This document shows positions 1-5,605 of a DNA stretch of 21,593 bases, piece by piece (the stretch's first letter is position 1; every line of letters begins with the position of its first letter). Position numbers and translations under genes: made by a program. The DNA comes from a virus. The notes beneath the pieces were generated by a model. The model was not told the DNA's origin, ran no database searches, and saw only the letters and a list, made by a program, of their open reading frames with translations. Where the stretch lies: positions 1 through 21,593 of IMG/VR virus record IMGVR_UViG_3300044956_000952; one strand, 5' to 3'.

Positions 1-294
1 TACGATGCTGTCAAGCAGCATCTGGGCATCGAGAACTCAGAGTGGAGCATCTACACAGTTCATGATCTCTATGAGCGCCATCCCTTTAAGGCCGCTGAAT
101 GGGTAGTCTATGGAGACCACGATGATTCAAGCTCCGTGAGAGCAGCTATCAACGGTTCCACCTGGGCAGATCTTTGGTTAGCCGCAGATCAGTGCATTCG
201 TCTCAGTGATGATCATCATCATGTCTATATTGAGAAGTTTGAGCAGGCTCCAAAAGATCTCGCTGGAGTGTTGTTTTTACGCACTGGTAGCTGA
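1..294 (+). CDS. Conserved phage protein, C-terminal part (partial at window edge)
   Basis: Frame 1 is open from the first base to TGA at 292-294, giving 97 codons with no start in the window, so the gene begins upstream. The translated end carries the block NGTTWADLW-like (NGSTWADLWLAADQ), then DDHHHVYIEKFE, and ends LRTGS. I recognise this pattern from small uncharacterised proteins of T4-like and other marine phages; no function is known to me. Base composition and codon use match the following plus-strand genes. It is followed within one base by an inverted repeat and a promoter, so it probably ends a transcription unit. Confidence 0.75.
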   Translation, partial: YDAVKQHLGIENSEWSIYTVHDLYERHPFKAAEWVVYGDHDDSSSVRAAINGSTWADLWLAADQCIRLSDDHHHVYIEKFEQAPKDLAGVLFLRTGS

Positions 295-314
295 CTGTTG
301 TGTAAAGACAACAG
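295..314. promoter_or_regulatory. Operator-like inverted repeat CTGTTGT-N6-ACAACAG (copy 1)
   Basis: A perfect 7-bp inverted repeat with a 6-nt spacer (GTAAAG) lies 11 nt upstream of a sigma70-like -35 box. The same arms with a different 6-nt spacer recur at 2669-2688 in front of another promoter. Conserved arms with a non-conserved spacer and fixed promoter association fit a repressor or activator binding site. An RNA hairpin ending the upstream gene is possible, but there is no U-tract. Confidence 0.55.
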
Positions 315-325
315 CTACACAGTGA

Positions 326-354
326 TTGACTGAAGCACTGTTGAGTGCTACACT
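326..354 (+). promoter_or_regulatory. Sigma70-like promoter (TTGACT-17-TACACT)
   Basis: The -35 TTGACT (326-331), a 17-nt spacer and -10 TACACT (349-354) would start transcription near 361, about 26 nt before the ATG at 387. The spacer end and -10 (GCTACACT) match the promoter at 2691-2718. This suggests host-polymerase-driven early transcription. Confidence 0.6.
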
Positions 355-386
355 GTAGGCATAGGTTAACACAAAGGAGCATGGAG

Positions 387-722
387 ATGAGCAAAGATAA
401 CTTGAACTTGGTAGCACTGACTGTAGAAACTGGTCTCAGCATGGCTCGTAAGGCAGCACAGGACTACGTGGATCAACACGGTGAGTGGGACACCTGCGGC
501 TTTGCTTGGACCACTGTCTACGAAAAGGGCAGTACCCGACTGGGACGTGCTCTACTGGCTGCAGGATTCAAACGTGCCTACGGTGGTGGACTGGAATACT
601 GGAATCCCAGCGGCATGATGACACAGAGTCTTAATGTCAAAGAACAGGGTGCACAGGTCTTTGCAGAGTTTCTTAGAGAGCATCTTGGTGTAAGGGCCTA
701 CGCTGGCAGTCGTGTAGACTAG
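387..722 (+). CDS. Conserved phage protein of unknown function (111 aa)
   Basis: The start at 387 was chosen because AAGGAG at 374-379 is 7 nt upstream; a closer ATG at 381 and a GTG at 345 fit less well. The protein contains CGFAWTTVY, then GRALLAAGFKRAYGGGLEYWNPSG, then DVKEQGA-like (LNVKEQGAQVFAEFLRE), and ends AYAGSRVD. This is a recognisable family of about 110-aa proteins in T4-like cyanophages and other myoviruses, with no known role. No membrane segment or metal motif is seen. It is the first gene behind the promoter at 326-354, and a 26-bp palindrome follows its stop by 4 nt. Confidence 0.8.
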   Translation: MSKDNLNLVALTVETGLSMARKAAQDYVDQHGEWDTCGFAWTTVYEKGSTRLGRALLAAGFKRAYGGGLEYWNPSGMMTQSLNVKEQGAQVFAEFLREHLGVRAYAGSRVD

Positions 723-726
723 ACAG

Positions 727-752
727 AGGATCCTTTCCTAGGAAAGGATCCT
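727..752. repeat. Perfect 26-bp palindrome
   Basis: The arm AGGATCCTTTCCT is followed immediately by its exact reverse complement. As RNA it would form a GC-containing stem of about 11 bp with a CTAG loop. No T-run follows (next bases AAATTGC), so it is not a textbook intrinsic terminator. It could be an RNA-processing or stability hairpin, a weak terminator, or a DNA-binding site. It separates the genes ending at 722 and starting at 786. Confidence 0.7.
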
Positions 753-785
753 AAATTGCAAGGTTCTGCTGTGATAGGAGTTGAC

Positions 786-974
786 ATGGACTATTTGATC
801 TGCGCTGAACAGTATGCAGAAGCTCATGGTGATGAGAACTATTTCAAATGGATCTATACCTGTAATCGTGAGAACTTTGATATCGAACACAGCGTGTGGT
901 TAACACTGAAATATCTATATTCAGACCAAATCGCTGATCAACTACAGAGGATAAAGTATGAGCAAGATGAATGA
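786..974 (+). CDS. Small hypothetical protein (62 aa)
   Basis: The start at ATG 786 was chosen because AGGAG at 776-780 is 5 nt upstream; a TTG at 756 would extend the frame but has no ribosome site. The protein is rich in acidic and aromatic residues (ENYFKWIY, IEHSVWLTLKYLY) and looks helical and soluble. I do not recognise a family. Its last 17 nt overlap the start of the next gene at 958, so the two are probably translationally coupled. Confidence 0.7.
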   Translation: MDYLICAEQYAEAHGDENYFKWIYTCNRENFDIEHSVWLTLKYLYSDQIADQLQRIKYEQDE

Positions 975-1164
975 ACTGTCATGGGACATTGAGCAGCTCT
1001 ATATTGAGGGAAAAAACGTAGGACAGATCGCTCGTGAATTGAACTGTCCCAAGAGCATGATTCTAGATTGGATCAAGGGTCAGGGACTTCAACCCTTTTA
1101 CAAGTGGAACAAACGAGCACAGGAAAACTTAATTAGGGATCTCAATGATCCCAATTTCCAATAG
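958..1164 (+). CDS. Small helix-turn-helix protein (68 aa)
   Basis: Residues 7-42 (DIEQLYIEGKNVGQIARELN, then PKSMILDWIKGQG) read as a classic helix-turn-helix: a first helix, IYIEG-type turn, QIARELN scaffold helix and a putative recognition helix ending WI. Similar short proteins with an LYIEG...IA..L..P...V..WI pattern occur in T4-like marine phages. It may bind phage promoters or origins. The start overlaps the upstream gene by 17 nt, with AGAGG at 946-950 as ribosome site. The target is unknown; the inverted repeats at 295 and 2669 are candidates by proximity only. Confidence 0.7.
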   Translation: MSKMNELSWDIEQLYIEGKNVGQIARELNCPKSMILDWIKGQGLQPFYKWNKRAQENLIRDLNDPNFQ

Positions 1165-1168
1165 ACTG

Positions 1169-1182
1169 GTTCTTCTAAGAAC
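1169..1182. repeat. Short inverted repeat GTTCTTCTAAGAAC
   Basis: A 6-bp inverted repeat (GTTCTT/AAGAAC, 2-nt centre) sits 5 nt after the stop of the HTH gene and is followed by AGAAATATTTTG. It may be a weak terminator or an operator for the promoter at 1208. As DNA it differs from the CTGTTGT repeat of the other two promoters. Confidence 0.35.
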
Positions 1183-1207
1183 AGAAATATTTTGTAGCTA
1201 AACTTGG

Positions 1208-1236
1208 TTGACAACACTGACCAAAGACGCTAAACT
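1208..1236 (+). promoter_or_regulatory. Sigma70-like promoter (TTGACA-17-TAAACT)
   Basis: A perfect -35 TTGACA (1208-1213), a 17-nt spacer ending GACGC and -10 TAAACT (1231-1236). The GCTAAACT context matches GCTACACT of the promoters at 326 and 2691. Transcription would start near 1243 and give a leader of about 50 nt before the gene at 1296. Confidence 0.65.
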
Positions 1237-1295
1237 ATTGATAATGCGAAATACTTCGCAGTTTTTCACAGACACAAACTTTCAAAGGAAATACT

Positions 1296-1715
1296 ATGTC
1301 TACTTTTACTCATGCAGGTACCAGTCGTTTGAATGGTTCTGTTAAGGTTCGTTTCGCCAATGATGCACTGCGAGTCAAGGTTCTCGAGAAAAATGGCCAC
1401 ACTGAGGTTGATCTCATTGAGTTGCCACAGCCCATGCTCAAGAAAGATGCTGTTGCCTACTTGAAGGAAATTGAGTTCTGGAAAGCCAACAACGGCATCG
1501 TTAACAGTGCAGTGCAGAATGCCATTGAAGATGCACAGGATGGCCGTGCAGCCAAGGCAGCAAAAACTGCTAGGTCTAACAAGACCGAGACTGTTAAACC
1601 TATCATGGAAGGCATCAAGGTCAAGGTCGAGGCCAAGAAAGCCGCTGTTGAAAGCAGCCTAAGTAAGGCTGAAATCATCACACAGCTCAAGAACATGGAA
1701 GATGCTCCCTTTTAA
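1296..1715 (+). CDS. Conserved T4-like phage protein (139 aa)
   Basis: ATG 1296 follows AAAGGA at 1284-1289. The N-terminal half (STFTHAGTSRLNGSVKVRFA, ND.LRVKVLEKNGHTEVDLIELP, then MLKKDAVAYL) is a family I recognise from T4-like cyanophages and pelagiphages as a short conserved hypothetical, usually about half this length. The C-terminal half (about residues 75-139) is an alanine/lysine-rich, probably helical extension ending KNMEDAPF, an acidic-aromatic tail like those of ssDNA-binding proteins. Such a tail could recruit replication partners, but this is speculative. It has its own promoter at 1208-1236, suggesting strong early expression. Confidence 0.8.
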   Translation: MSTFTHAGTSRLNGSVKVRFANDALRVKVLEKNGHTEVDLIELPQPMLKKDAVAYLKEIEFWKANNGIVNSAVQNAIEDAQDGRAAKAAKTARSNKTETVKPIMEGIKVKVEAKKAAVESSLSKAEIITQLKNMEDAPF

Positions 1716-1788
1716 ATTCTCTGCTGCATAGATGCCCGAGGCATGCTGTGAAGCAGTAAGTCCTCACTTATTTTGAGAGAATGTTAAC

Positions 1789-2145
1789 ATGAGAATCATG
1801 CAGGAAGTCACAGAATGGCAGTGCTCTACTCCTAACCACATATATATATTTGATGACTGCCTGAGTCATGCCATTGCCTATGTTCCTGAAGGTTCTCGTA
1901 CTGTGCAGAAGTTCAGTAAGCCCATGAGCATTGATCGTAGAGGTCGTAGATTTGTAGATCTCGAAGACCATGCTGTTGAACCGCCCAAGGCAAGTGTATG
2001 GCAAGTGCCCGGAAGCCGTGGTGCCGATCATACAGTGACCATGAGTCAAGGTTATTACTCCTGCACCTGTCCAGGGTTTACCTATAGAGGCCGCTGCAGG
2101 CACGTGACAGACATACAACAGGCACACGCGGTTGAACCGCGCTAG
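1789..2145 (+). CDS. SWIM-type zinc-finger protein (118 aa)
   Basis: The C-terminal part reads HTVTMSQGYYSCTCPGF, then YRGRCRHV, which is the SWIM finger pattern CxCx(n)CxH: C89, C91, C99 and H101 approximately. A VPGSRGADHTV stretch precedes it. SWIM domains bind nucleic acid or protein in recombination and regulatory factors; small SWIM proteins are common in marine T4-like phages, without assigned function. The N-terminal 70 residues show no known motif. No strong ribosome site precedes ATG 1789; the next in-frame ATG (1798) is also possible. A small hairpin (ATGCC-CGA-GGCAT, 1732-1744) lies in the leader. Confidence 0.75.
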   Translation: MRIMQEVTEWQCSTPNHIYIFDDCLSHAIAYVPEGSRTVQKFSKPMSIDRRGRRFVDLEDHAVEPPKASVWQVPGSRGADHTVTMSQGYYSCTCPGFTYRGRCRHVTDIQQAHAVEPR

Positions 2146-2160
2146 AAAAAAGAATTAACA

Positions 2161-2367
2161 GTGACTGACTATGAAATAGTAAAGGCACCGGACACTGATT
2201 CTTTGTCTCTTTTGGTAGAATACTTCATTGAACAAGGCTACTCCCTATCAGGAGGAATCACTATCGATCACAGTGACATGGGCAAGGTCTACATGCAGGT
2301 TGTATTTAAATTACCACAGATAACTTCCGAGCTTGGCACCGATGATTGGAAAAAACATTCATTTTAG
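2161..2367 (+). CDS. DUF1737-like small protein (68 aa)
   Basis: This frame starts with GTG at 2161. The sequence YEIVKAP..DSLSLLVEYFIEQGY.LSGGITI, then YMQVVFK, matches the DUF1737 layout: a short strand, a helix ending in EGW/QGY, then GG and a strand with YxQ. DUF1737 proteins are about 60 aa, of unknown function, found in bacteria and phages. Family assignment is from pattern memory only. It lies 15 nt after the SWIM gene, probably in the same transcript. Confidence 0.6.
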   Translation: MTDYEIVKAPDTDSLSLLVEYFIEQGYSLSGGITIDHSDMGKVYMQVVFKLPQITSELGTDDWKKHSF

Positions 2368-2378
2368 ATCTGTCATTC

Positions 2379-2408
2379 TTGATTTCAATAGAAATATTTT
2401 GTTACAAT
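2379..2408 (+). promoter_or_regulatory. Possible sigma70-like promoter (TTGATT-18-TACAAT)
   Basis: TTGATT (2379-2384), an 18-nt spacer and TACAAT (2403-2408) lie just upstream of the membrane-protein gene at 2423. It lacks the GC before the -10 shared by the other three promoters and would leave a leader of under 10 nt, so it is less certain. Confidence 0.35.
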
Positions 2409-2422
2409 GGCAGAGACCGTCA

Positions 2423-2641
2423 ATGTATCTACTGCTACAATGGGCAGGTGCGCTGTTCATCATAGCAGGACATATTCTAAATGCCTCGGGCACAGACGGC
2501 TATAACATAGCAGCATTTAGTATAGGAACATTGGCATTTCTAGCATGGTCCATACATGCTGGGAATCAGCCACAGACTCTGTTGAACACGGTGTCAATGA
2601 TCATACATGGTCTGGGACTATGGCGAGCTTTTGTGGCTTAG
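2423..2641 (+). CDS. Small membrane protein (72 aa)
   Basis: The frame is open from 2333, but ATG 2423 gives a compact protein of about three hydrophobic segments: LLLQWAGALFIIAGHIL, then IAAFSIGTLAFLAWSIHA, then LLNTVSMIIHGLGLWRAF. The upstream portion is charged, overlaps the DUF1737-like gene and looks like read-through of frame. Small multi-span proteins of this layout are common in T4-like cyanophages, with no known function. No clear ribosome site is seen before 2423, so the start is uncertain. Confidence 0.6.
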   Translation: MYLLLQWAGALFIIAGHILNASGTDGYNIAAFSIGTLAFLAWSIHAGNQPQTLLNTVSMIIHGLGLWRAFVA

Positions 2642-2668
2642 AAATAGTGCGCAGATCTGCTGGATCAG

Positions 2669-2688
2669 CTGTTGTAAAAGCACAACAG
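2669..2688. promoter_or_regulatory. Operator-like inverted repeat CTGTTGT-N6-ACAACAG (copy 2)
   Basis: The arms are identical to those at 295-314 with a different spacer (AAAAGC). It ends 2 nt before the -35 box at 2691, close enough to overlap polymerase contacts. A further CTGTTGA half-site lies in the promoter spacer, as also at 326-354. Confidence 0.55.
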
Positions 2689-2690
2689 GC

Positions 2691-2718
2691 TTGACACAGT
2701 GCCTGTTGACGCTACACT
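2691..2718 (+). promoter_or_regulatory. Sigma70-like promoter (TTGACA-16-TACACT)
   Basis: -35 TTGACA (2691-2696), a 16-nt spacer and -10 TACACT (2713-2718). Transcription should start near 2725. It aligns with the promoter at 326 through CTGTTGA and GCTACACT, so the pair looks like duplicated or co-regulated promoter cassettes. Confidence 0.65.
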
Positions 2719-2745
2719 AAGAACATGAACACCAAGGAGCAGACA

Positions 2746-2946
2746 ATGCCAAGTTGGATCAAAGATGGTCAACGGATCAAGGCTCGTTACATGGATGTGC
2801 CAGTCACTGGTGTTGTAGAGAGCAGCAGAGTAAGGTACGGCGGTCTAGTGCAATACACTGTGATTCTAGAAGAGCCAATTCAATTGCCTTGGCGCGCAGA
2901 GCCCACAGATCGTGTGCTGATTGACTGCAATGAAATCTCAGCATAA
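2746..2946 (+). CDS. Conserved small phage protein (66 aa)
   Basis: ATG 2746 was chosen over ATG 2725: AAGGAG at 2733-2738 is 7 nt before it, while 2725 is at the predicted transcription start and has no ribosome site. The sequence runs MPSWIKDGQRIKARYMD, then VTGVVESSRVRYGG, then VLIDCNEI. The alternating hydrophobic strands suggest a small beta-barrel (SH3-like) fold. I recognise it as a conserved hypothetical of marine and enteric myoviruses; its role is unknown. It is first gene behind the promoter at 2691. Confidence 0.75.
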   Translation: MPSWIKDGQRIKARYMDVPVTGVVESSRVRYGGLVQYTVILEEPIQLPWRAEPTDRVLIDCNEISA

Positions 2947-2973
2947 TAACACCATTGAAACATAGGAGCTGAC

Positions 2974-3141
2974 ATGATTTTTCCCACAGACATGACTGAA
3001 GATGATATCATGGAATTTCAGTACGAGTATGATAGGATCCGCGATATTGAACAAGGTATTGGTCTTTGGGAGATCAACTCAGAACTGCAGATCATTGCAG
3101 ACCAAATGCGCCAAGAAACATTGGAACTACTGCACTTCTAA
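2974..3141 (+). CDS. Small acidic hypothetical protein (55 aa)
   Basis: ATG 2974 is preceded by TAGGAG (2963-2968) at a 5-nt spacing, the same arrangement as the gene at 786. The protein (MIFPTDMTEDDIMEF at the N-terminus, ending ETLELLHF) is acidic and predicted helical, with no membrane segment or motif that I recognise. The good ribosome site, open frame and position between two conserved genes support it as real. Confidence 0.6.
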   Translation: MIFPTDMTEDDIMEFQYEYDRIRDIEQGIGLWEINSELQIIADQMRQETLELLHF

Positions 3142-3217
3142 GTACAGTAAGCCAGTTTAACCTGCGCCGGCTGGTGTCAGCACAGTAGGATTCTTTCTAA
3201 CTTAACCGGAGATCACT

Positions 3218-3436
3218 GTGATTGAAATTCATAACCTCAGCGCTCGTCAACATCTGTTCGCAGATATTCTTTGGGCCTGTCAAGGACATGATCAAGTTGA
3301 TACCTTTATCCAAAGCCTGCCCAAGAAGTTTCAAGGTGAAGCCTGGGCTGTGTTTAACATGATGGTTGCCGCGGTGTTTGATAATGATAACAGCACTGAA
3401 CTGGCAGTGAAAGCGCTTGCTCGTCTGCGCAAGTGA
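3218..3436 (+). CDS. Small conserved phage protein (72 aa)
   Basis: The start is GTG 3218, with CGGAG at 3207-3211 6 nt upstream. The protein has an LPKKFQGEAWAVFNMMVAAV core, a pattern like short T4-like cyanophage hypotheticals with LPKRFR.EA...MIIAA. It appears helical and soluble. No function is known. It is followed by a possible promoter at 3417-3445 for the ATPase gene. Confidence 0.65.
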   Translation: MIEIHNLSARQHLFADILWACQGHDQVDTFIQSLPKKFQGEAWAVFNMMVAAVFDNDNSTELAVKALARLRK

Positions 3437-3445
3437 CGATATAAT
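3417..3445 (+). promoter_or_regulatory. Possible promoter (TTGCTC-17-TATAAT)
   Basis: A perfect -10 TATAAT (3440-3445) with a 3/6-4/6 quality -35 TTGCTC (3417-3422) at 17 nt. It lies partly within the end of the previous gene and would start transcripts just ahead of the ATPase. Confidence 0.4.
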
Positions 3446-3474
3446 TAATTTTTTAACGTCGCATGGGAACTTAT

Positions 3475-4332
3475 ATGTCTAAGACTGAAAAATCCACTTC
3501 ACTGCTGGAGTTTGATACCGACGCTATCAAGCGTCGTCAGCGTGAAGTAGCACGTGAGTCGGACCAAGAAATCCTGGCTAGACTGGCAGAACGTTTTGAA
3601 ATTCTCACTGACATGACCAAGGCAGTCAAGCAGGGCAATATACGTGCCATGATTGTCAGCGGTCCCCCAGGTGTGGGCAAGAGCTATGGTGTTGAGTCAG
3701 TGCTGGAAAAAGCTGATCTCTTTAACAGGCTGGCTGATCGCAAGCCCAAGTATGAGGTTGTCAAGGGTGCCATGTCAGCTATTGGACTCTACGCCAAGCT
3801 CTATGAGTTTTCCCAAAAAGGCAACGTTGTGGTCTTTGACGACTGCGATTCAGTGCTGCTTGATGATCTCAGCTTGAACATTCTCAAAGGAGCACTGGAC
3901 AGCTCTGATCGTCGCTTTATTTCTTGGAACACTGACAGCCGAATTCTACGCTCAGAGGGAGTGCCTAATCGTTTCGAGTTCAAGGGTTCAGCGATCTTTA
4001 TTACCAACATCAAGTTTGAGCATGTGAAGTCAAAGAAACTGCGAGATCATTTGGATGCATTGGAAAGTCGTTGTCACTATGTTGATCTGCAGATGGATAC
4101 CAATCGTGAGAAAATTCTGCGCATCAAACAGGTAGTCAACGAAGGCAGCATGTTGAAACACTATGACTTTGAGCAGTTCCAAAAGGACGAAGTTGTAGAG
4201 TTCATTACTGCTAACCAAGACCGCCTGCGCGAGCTCAGTCTGCGCATGGTTCTTAAAATTGCGGATCTGCGCAAGGGCATGCCTGCTAACTGGCGGGCAG
4301 TGGCTCGCACTACCTGTATGCGCAGATCTTGA
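3475..4332 (+). CDS. AAA+ family ATPase (285 aa)
   Basis: From ATG 3475, Walker A is GPPGVGKS at residues 63-70 and Walker B is VVVFDDCD at about 118-125. A sensor-1-like strand with asparagine (AIFITNIKF) follows, and an arginine-containing C-terminal region with SLRMVLKIADLRK. The P-loop has the phage-typical continuation YGVE. Such ATPases of about 290 aa are frequent in T4-like marine phages and are annotated only as AAA ATPases; a RuvB-like or protein-remodelling role is possible. ATG 3463 is an alternative start with weaker support. The stop overlaps the next start (TGATG). Confidence 0.85.
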   Translation: MSKTEKSTSLLEFDTDAIKRRQREVARESDQEILARLAERFEILTDMTKAVKQGNIRAMIVSGPPGVGKSYGVESVLEKADLFNRLADRKPKYEVVKGAMSAIGLYAKLYEFSQKGNVVVFDDCDSVLLDDLSLNILKGALDSSDRRFISWNTDSRILRSEGVPNRFEFKGSAIFITNIKFEHVKSKKLRDHLDALESRCHYVDLQMDTNREKILRIKQVVNEGSMLKHYDFEQFQKDEVVEFITANQDRLRELSLRMVLKIADLRKGMPANWRAVARTTCMRRS

Positions 4333-4568
4333 TGCTGACAAAGTTAGCTCTGTATACCACTCTGGGCGTGCTAATGGACGCCCTGAGTCTAGATGTTGAG
4401 AATGTGTATTTTTGGTCTGTGCTGGGTCTGTTCCTAGCCTGTGATAGACTCAGTAGAATAGAAGGTGAACAGATTGGTCTATTAGAAGGCGTGCGCACTT
4501 ATATCAATATGACAGCAGAACAGCAGGAGAACATTAGGCGCATGTTTTTTAATGATAAACAGAAATAA
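4332..4568 (+). CDS. Small membrane-associated hypothetical protein (78 aa)
   Basis: ATG 4332 overlaps the ATPase stop codon by one base, implying translational coupling. Residues 3-37 are hydrophobic (LALYTTLGVLMDAL, then VYFWSVLGLFLACD) and could form one or two membrane spans. The C-terminal 40 residues are charged and helical (LSRIEGEQIGLLEGVR, EQQENIRRMF). No family is recognised. Coupling to the ATPase suggests they work together, for example as a membrane anchor, which is inference. Confidence 0.6.
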   Translation: MLTKLALYTTLGVLMDALSLDVENVYFWSVLGLFLACDRLSRIEGEQIGLLEGVRTYINMTAEQQENIRRMFFNDKQK

Positions 4569-5221
4569 CAGCATCGGGGGCTCTGGGGGGCTCTGGGGCA
4601 TACATTATAACGTTATAAACTTTAGCACTAACAAGCTTGTTTTTTTCAAATCCCATTTCTTGGTTAGATAGAATCACCAGGGGCCGAGATCTCCATGGCC
4701 TTGAAAAATTGCGCAGCAGATTTTTTTACCTTGTATATAGACCGGTGCTGTCGTAGAGAACTTGTTAAACCTTAGGTCAGCGGTCCCTCCACATGAACTA
4801 TGAGCTGTGCGCAGCAGAATTGATTCTCTGCCATTCACTGCCTGTGATATCTATACTGGGTACCCTGTAGATTATTCTGTTTGACTGCCTTGCTGGAATA
4901 TCGCAGATTTCAGCAGTTTCTTTAGATTCACTGGAACATAGGGTCTATTATCTACACCATAATTGTTTTTTTACCAGTAGATCAATGTTTTCATTACAGT
5001 GTCTACACCATGTTTCATACCAAGCGCTCACAGTCTTGTAATTCATTACAGTGCAGACTCCATCTCAGTTCAGTGTTTGATAGGTCTTAAAAAAATTTTC
5101 TACCGCTTTTCCGCTGCGCGGATCTAACATCTAACCCCGCCCTACAGCTCACCATAAAAACTCTTTGAATATAAGACCTTATCTGCCCTATCACTCACAA
5201 TGTTAGTTTATACCAGTGCAG

Positions 5222-5229
5222 TATAAATA
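5222..5229 (+). promoter_or_regulatory. T4-late-type promoter box TATAAATA
   Basis: A perfect match to the T4 late -10 consensus TATAAATA, 104 nt upstream of the small gene at 5333 and oriented towards it and the tmRNA. In T4-like phages gp55 (sigma) recognises this box; gp55 is not in the window. Confidence 0.5.
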
Positions 5230-5265
5230 TATGATCCAATAGAGGTAAGGCTGCATAGCAGGCTG

Positions 5266-5284
5266 TATGAGTGAGAGACTCATA
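5266..5284 (+). repeat. Hairpin in leader: TATGAGT-GAGAG-ACTCATA
   Basis: A perfect 7-bp inverted repeat with a 5-nt loop, 37-44 nt downstream of the TATAAATA box and 49 nt before the ATG at 5333. It may be a 5'-leader hairpin affecting RNA stability or translation. Confidence 0.45.
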
Positions 5285-5332
5285 GTCTAGGCAGAGGACA
5301 CAGATGCTCTATGGAGTCTGTCAAAGATTAAA

Positions 5333-5527
5333 ATGTATACTGCGCAAAATGTAAGGTTGAAAACTATTGCAGAACGTGCTGGAGTAGAATATTCAGAAAG
5401 CATTGAATTGTTTGCTGAGATGATAGCAGCAGAGTGTGCTGAAATAGCAGAAACAACTTGGGAAGTCAAATTGCCTGCGGCTCCTGTGATACGCAGACAT
5501 TTTAATCTAGTTGAACCTAGACAATAG
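5333..5527 (+). CDS. Conserved small phage protein (64 aa)
   Basis: The sequence KTIAERAGV, then SIELFAEMIAAECAEIAE, then IRRHFNL matches a short family very common in T4-like cyanophages and related phages (I.ELAEQAG...LE.FAELIV.EC....., followed by IKEHFGV). It is predicted helical, and its function is unknown. The stop is immediately followed by the acceptor piece of the permuted tmRNA, so this gene and the tmRNA are probably co-transcribed from the TATAAATA box at 5222. No strong ribosome site is visible; the ATG is supported by the family start. Confidence 0.75.
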   Translation: MYTAQNVRLKTIAERAGVEYSESIELFAEMIAAECAEIAETTWEVKLPAAPVIRRHFNLVEPRQ

Positions 5528-5593
5528 TTATTGTTGTATGAAGGAAGTTGAAAAACGGGCAAGACAGGGGTTCAAATCCCCTCTGGTCCACCA
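5528..5593 (+). ncRNA. ssrA: tmRNA acceptor piece (3' half of the tRNA-like domain)
   Basis: T-stem AGGGG (5566-5570)/CCCCT (5578-5582), loop TTCAAAT, 3' acceptor strand 5583-5589, A5590 and CCA 5591-5593. The left end is only bounded by the previous stop codon at 5527; maturation would trim it. There is no upstream 5' acceptor strand or anticodon arm, so it is not an ordinary tRNA. Confidence 0.85.
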
Positions 5594-5605
5594 AAAAGGT
5601 ATCTT

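Larger units (their letters stand above)
4569..5332. other. Long intergenic region with short repeats and hairpins
   Basis: No credible gene is seen on either strand in about 760 nt. It contains a doubled GGGGGCTCTG run (about 4576-4597), a 14-bp palindrome TTATAACGTTATAA (4605-4618), two copies of GCGCAGCAGA (4711-4720, 4809-4818), two of TCTACACCAT (4951-4960, 5002-5011) and two of TTCATTACAGTG (4990-5001, 5042-5053). There are several T-runs, and a GACCG...CGGTC long-range pairing (about 4740-4784). This marks the change from GC-richer to AT-rich DNA. A replication origin, a structured ncRNA or a recombination junction are possible; none is proven. Confidence 0.5.

Noticed and set aside
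4576-4597. G-rich run as a G-quadruplex
   Set aside because: Only three G-tracts of four or more with CTCT spacers are present, one short of a canonical intramolecular quadruplex unless the six-G run is split; not strong enough to call.
4620-4650. Intrinsic terminator after the plus-strand block (AACAAGCTTGTTTTTTT)
   Set aside because: The palindrome allows only 3-4 bp of stem once a loop is left; a T-run alone is weak evidence.
4793-4870. 25-codon ORF in the intergenic region
   Set aside because: No ribosome site, no coding character, and it overlaps a repeated GCGCAGCAGA element.
4569-5332. CRISPR array
   Set aside because: Repeats are 10-12 nt, occur twice each and have irregular spacing; no cas genes.
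5528-5593. Ordinary tRNA gene ending in CCA
   Set aside because: T-arm and acceptor 3' strand are present, but no 5' acceptor strand, D-arm or anticodon arm lies upstream; the matching 5' strand is downstream at 5704, which fits a permuted tmRNA.
5566-5593. tRNA 3'-end attachment site left by an integrated element
   Set aside because: No integrase and no second copy of the segment in the window, and the 5' half of the same RNA is found 110 nt away.
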